The translations under genes were made by a program, and so were the position numbers. 64,000 nt of DNA from Harmonia axyridis (Eukaryota > Arthropoda > Insecta > Coleoptera > Coccinellidae). A model generated the notes under the pieces. The model did no database searches. It worked only from the letters and a program-made list of their open reading frames with translations, and was not told where the DNA came from. How positions within the stretch are numbered: position 1 is the first letter of the stretch; each line of letters opens with the position of its first letter. Shown here in pieces: positions 60,844 to 64,000 of this stretch. Where the stretch lies: positions 126,501 to 190,500 of the forward strand of contig NC_059504.1 of assembly GCF_914767665.1 (NCBI RefSeq), given 5' to 3'.

Positions 60844-62330
60844 TAGGAGCAGTAAAAAAAACGTTGAATTTTTTTTTTATATATTCATTCTTTTCATAAA
60901 AAATTTGATTTTTAACATTTTTACTCTCTAAATGTCGAGGAAATAAACTGTTCTAATTAAAAAAATTGTGGTTTTCTAGTTGTATCCACCTCAGTCTTTG
61001 AGAATACGTCTTCAACTAAATCTACTATATGTAGTAGATTTAGTGTTTCATTTTGAAAATTTCTAACTAAAAAATCCGTTAAGATCTGCCAAATAAGTGT
61101 TTTTTTTATATTTTAGAATTTGTTTGGCTGAGGTACCTTTATGGATATTTCATAAAAATGGAGGAGAAATTATGCAGAAAAAAAATAGTAAAGCATCGCA
61201 TTTAGCATTTTTCAATATGAAATCATTAATTTGAAAAAAAAACTATTTGTCTATAGTGGACAAATTTGAATTGCATCAACCTCTTGAAAAATTCGGAGGT
61301 TCTATTAAAAGTTAGGGCAGATTCAAAAAAATTTTCAATAATTTATCTATTGAAATTTTATTCTATTCCAAATTTAATTACGCACAGGTAAATATTTCTT
61401 GAAATAAATACCTCTGTAATTTTTTTATGTTTATAGTAAAATAAACATTATTATTATTATATCGAATTAAATTTTCCAAAAATTCCCTGAAAGATGTTTT
61501 TGGCATAGATTTAGACATTTCCTGAAACTGTTTCAATTTTATTGTGTTTTTTTTTACATTATTAAAGATACAATAACTTATGGTATATCGATTCACAAAA
61601 AAAAATTTGGCTCTGAATCTTTCAAATATAAAATTTAGTATATGATTTTTTGATGCCAAACAATAGCACAGGTATTAACAAACCTTTCCAGCTACCTCGT
61701 TTTTTCAAAATGCAATCAACATTTCAAATGAATTTTCATGAAAAAAACGTTGGGTAGATGGCACTGATAAAATCTACTTCAATTTTCAAAATTATTGATT
61801 GAAGTTTGAACGACTATTCAGAGTTTGATTTCCAAAAAAATTTTGTGATTCAGAATGTCTTTAAATTTGAGATTACATCTAAATTATATTCGTTAAAAAT
61901 ATGGAATCAACTATTCTACTGATAGTATCATCAAATTATCTATTCAACAATCGAAGTTATCTGATGTAATTTTCTAAAAAAAATACCTACCTTACACCAT
62001 CAACAATTCAATATACCAATTCAAGACAGTAACAATTAACTAACATAGGAACTAATAAAAAAATTTAGATTAACAAATGTCAGCGGTGCACAAACACATA
62101 AAAAATTATCATGCATAAATATAATAATATGAGTATATTAATTACAACATTTAAATAAGAAGCAATTGGTGCAATTCAAATTTCTCATAAAACACAGTCA
62201 ATACAGCTTACTCAAAGTATATATAAAGCAAAAAAAAAGTGCAGAATGAACAACATATAAGAAAAAAGCAAAATATAAGAAATCAATATGTACATAATCA
62301 AACAACACTAAACTTATAGGTAAAAAATAA
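60844..62330. other. AT-rich intergenic DNA
   Basis: This lies between the small membrane-protein gene and the 3' end of TBC1D20, both on the minus strand. It should contain the TBC1D20 3' untranslated region. The minus frame 61,378-61,659 is rich in Asn, Ile and Phe and looks non-coding. No repeats were seen. Confidence 0.45.
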
Positions 62331-63966
62331 CTACAAGCGTTTTTTAGTTCTCGAAAGCGTATTTTTGGCAGCAAAGCATGGAAAGAGTTTACTGTGATAG
62401 AAGACCTTCAAGAAATGATAGTAAAGTTTCCTGAGCAAGTGAACGAATCCAAAAAATACATACTCTCTCTTTACTCGTTTCACGACATCTTTCTCCACAG
62501 ATTCCGGCTTGTGTTTCTTGTAGTACAGCAAAGCATTGTGGAGAATCGTCTCAAAATCCGTGTCGTCAGGTATTTGGGCCAATAAACAGTGAATACTTGC
62601 GAGCTCGCAATCTTGTTGGAATATTTCATCGCTCCTTTCGACCACTAGGGCCGTAGCTACATAAATTGGCATAAGAGGTGGGGACGCTAAGAAGAAGTCG
62701 TATAACCTGACAACATCTTTATATCTGTTGAGGGAATGCCCAAACCATGTGAGATACCACGGTAGAGCGAACATAGTGCCAACACCAGACCTACAATTGC
62801 AACAAAATAATATTGGAATTCTAAATTTCATCAGCAATTTTCACTTACATTTCCAAAAAATTGTACAGTTTCGGATCTATTCTATCTATCAGGGGATACA
62901 TATAATTCAGTCTAAATGATGTTTTTTCCATTGTATCTTCCATACATTCCTTCAAATGGTCTGTACTAAGCCTTTCCATGATTCTGAATGCAATTACTTC
63001 TCCTACCACTAATAAAAAAGTTATAGCTACATCATGGTATCCCTAAAATAATTCAATTATCCAATGATAAAGAAATAAAAGATATAAGCACATCCCAAAT
63101 TGATATTTAACACTATATAAATTTTTTTTATTTACTTGAAATATCCAGAGATCGATAATCCAAACAGTGGAAGACAATAAATAAATATAAAGTAAACACT
63201 GAATCAGAGATAACCAAATGATTATTCTTTTTCTAATGTATACTTGGTATGTACCTGATAGTATTTCAAATGGGGATATTTCATGATAACTCTAAGAATT
63301 AGGACTGTTAACTGATCTTGTAGAGCTAGCCTCTGCTTCAATGGAATGCCTGTAGAAAATTGATTACAGTTAGAATTCCAGATAATTTATGTATCTTACC
63401 TGGAGGAAATCTACTTAATGATCTGTTCACATCGAGAATCACTTGGTTATACTCATCGTGAGTAGAGAGCTCTAAAAGAGACGGAATTTTTTCATTATAC
63501 TCATCTGGATCTACTTCTAGTAAAAGGGGCCATATCTTCCTTCGGAGATCATCTGGAACAATGATATGGTTAACGTAAATATTTTGAACGGTTTAGTATC
63601 TCTTGATATACAATTGCGGTTATTCTTTTATAAAGGAGTATTTTGTCTGGGAAATAATACCTCCAACTAGTCCACACTCTCCAATTGCCAAATTACGCCA
63701 TGTTTCTAAATCGGTGTCGTTTTCGAGGGCTTGTTCAATAATTTTCCTTTTTTCAATTTCTATTTGTGACTCAATATCTGAAAAACATTATAGTGAGCTT
63801 TTTTTTCAGTCATCCAATTAAGCCTACCTTCTTCGAATCTCAATTCAGATCTAGTGTCTTCATGGTCAACGAAACCATTAGATATGTTATCGGTTGTAGC
63901 ACCGTAATCGGATTTTTTATTGTTTTTCTCTTTATCGTTCGATAATAATGCATCGTTTTCCAACAT
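62331..63966 (-). CDS. TBC1D20: TBC1 domain family member 20, Rab GTPase-activating protein
   Basis: Six exons join in frame: 63966-63828, 63777-63661, 63552-63400, 63349-63255, 63042-62849 and 62790-62331, giving 385 residues (human about 403). The start is the first ATG in a frame closed upstream. The TBC domain carries both catalytic fingers: Arg129 in ILDVNRS and Gln168 in YYQGYHD. Downstream are the conserved MSGVGTMFALPWYLTWFGHS and YDFFLASPPLMPIYVA blocks. A hydrophobic segment near the C-terminus (about residues 338-363) could be the membrane anchor that places human TBC1D20 in the ER. The family stimulates GTP hydrolysis by Rab1 and, in vertebrates, Rab18. All introns are short (48 to about 212 bases). 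The N-terminal 45 residues are acidic and not conserved. Confidence 0.95.
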
Positions 63967-64000
63967 ATTTTTTCTATTTTTCAATAAACAAAATCATTAA

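Overview
The window looks like nuclear DNA of an insect. It is AT-rich, the genes are split by GT-AG introns, and the gene set is animal. A beetle is my best guess, but that is an impression and not a demonstration. Six gene models are supported. Five are assigned to families: a TMEM272-like membrane protein (minus, 3' end not found), an RPUSD2-type RNA pseudouridine synthase (plus, first exon not found), a BOK-type Bcl-2 protein (minus, complete), a group XV lysosomal phospholipase A2 (plus, complete) and TBC1D20 (minus, complete). The sixth is a zona pellucida (ZP) domain membrane protein (plus, complete). A small one-span membrane protein of unknown family (minus) is a weaker seventh model. 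In the complete models the reading phases agree across every chosen splice junction.

Layout: 1-4,066 is mostly dispersed repeat and unassigned DNA. 4,067-15,959 carries the TMEM272-like gene, whose roughly 10 kb first intron holds transposon remnants. 15,960-20,861 is the space between this gene and RPUSD2, which points the other way. 20,862-35,263 is RPUSD2, whose introns carry MITEs (short non-autonomous DNA transposons), a pogo/Tigger transposon and a degenerate tandem repeat. 37,902-47,562 is the BOK-type gene; its first coding intron is almost entirely an 8.2 kb satellite of 125-bp units that switches strand near 45,805. 48,277-52,269 is the ZP gene, divergent from the BOK-type gene across about 0.7 kb. 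52,300-56,977 is intergenic and contains a 14-bp palindromic minisatellite. 56,978-58,842 is the phospholipase, followed by the small membrane-protein gene (60,411-60,777) and TBC1D20 (62,331-63,966).

The genes do not form a pathway. They are ordinary single-copy housekeeping or developmental genes: RNA modification, apoptosis or ER membrane control, apical matrix, lysosomal lipid turnover, and Rab1 regulation. What stands out is the repeat architecture: the two-orientation satellite filling one intron, a MITE abutting the splice donor of the BOK-type exon 2, the palindromic minisatellite, and a dispersed repeat family that carries tRNA-like pol III promoter boxes.
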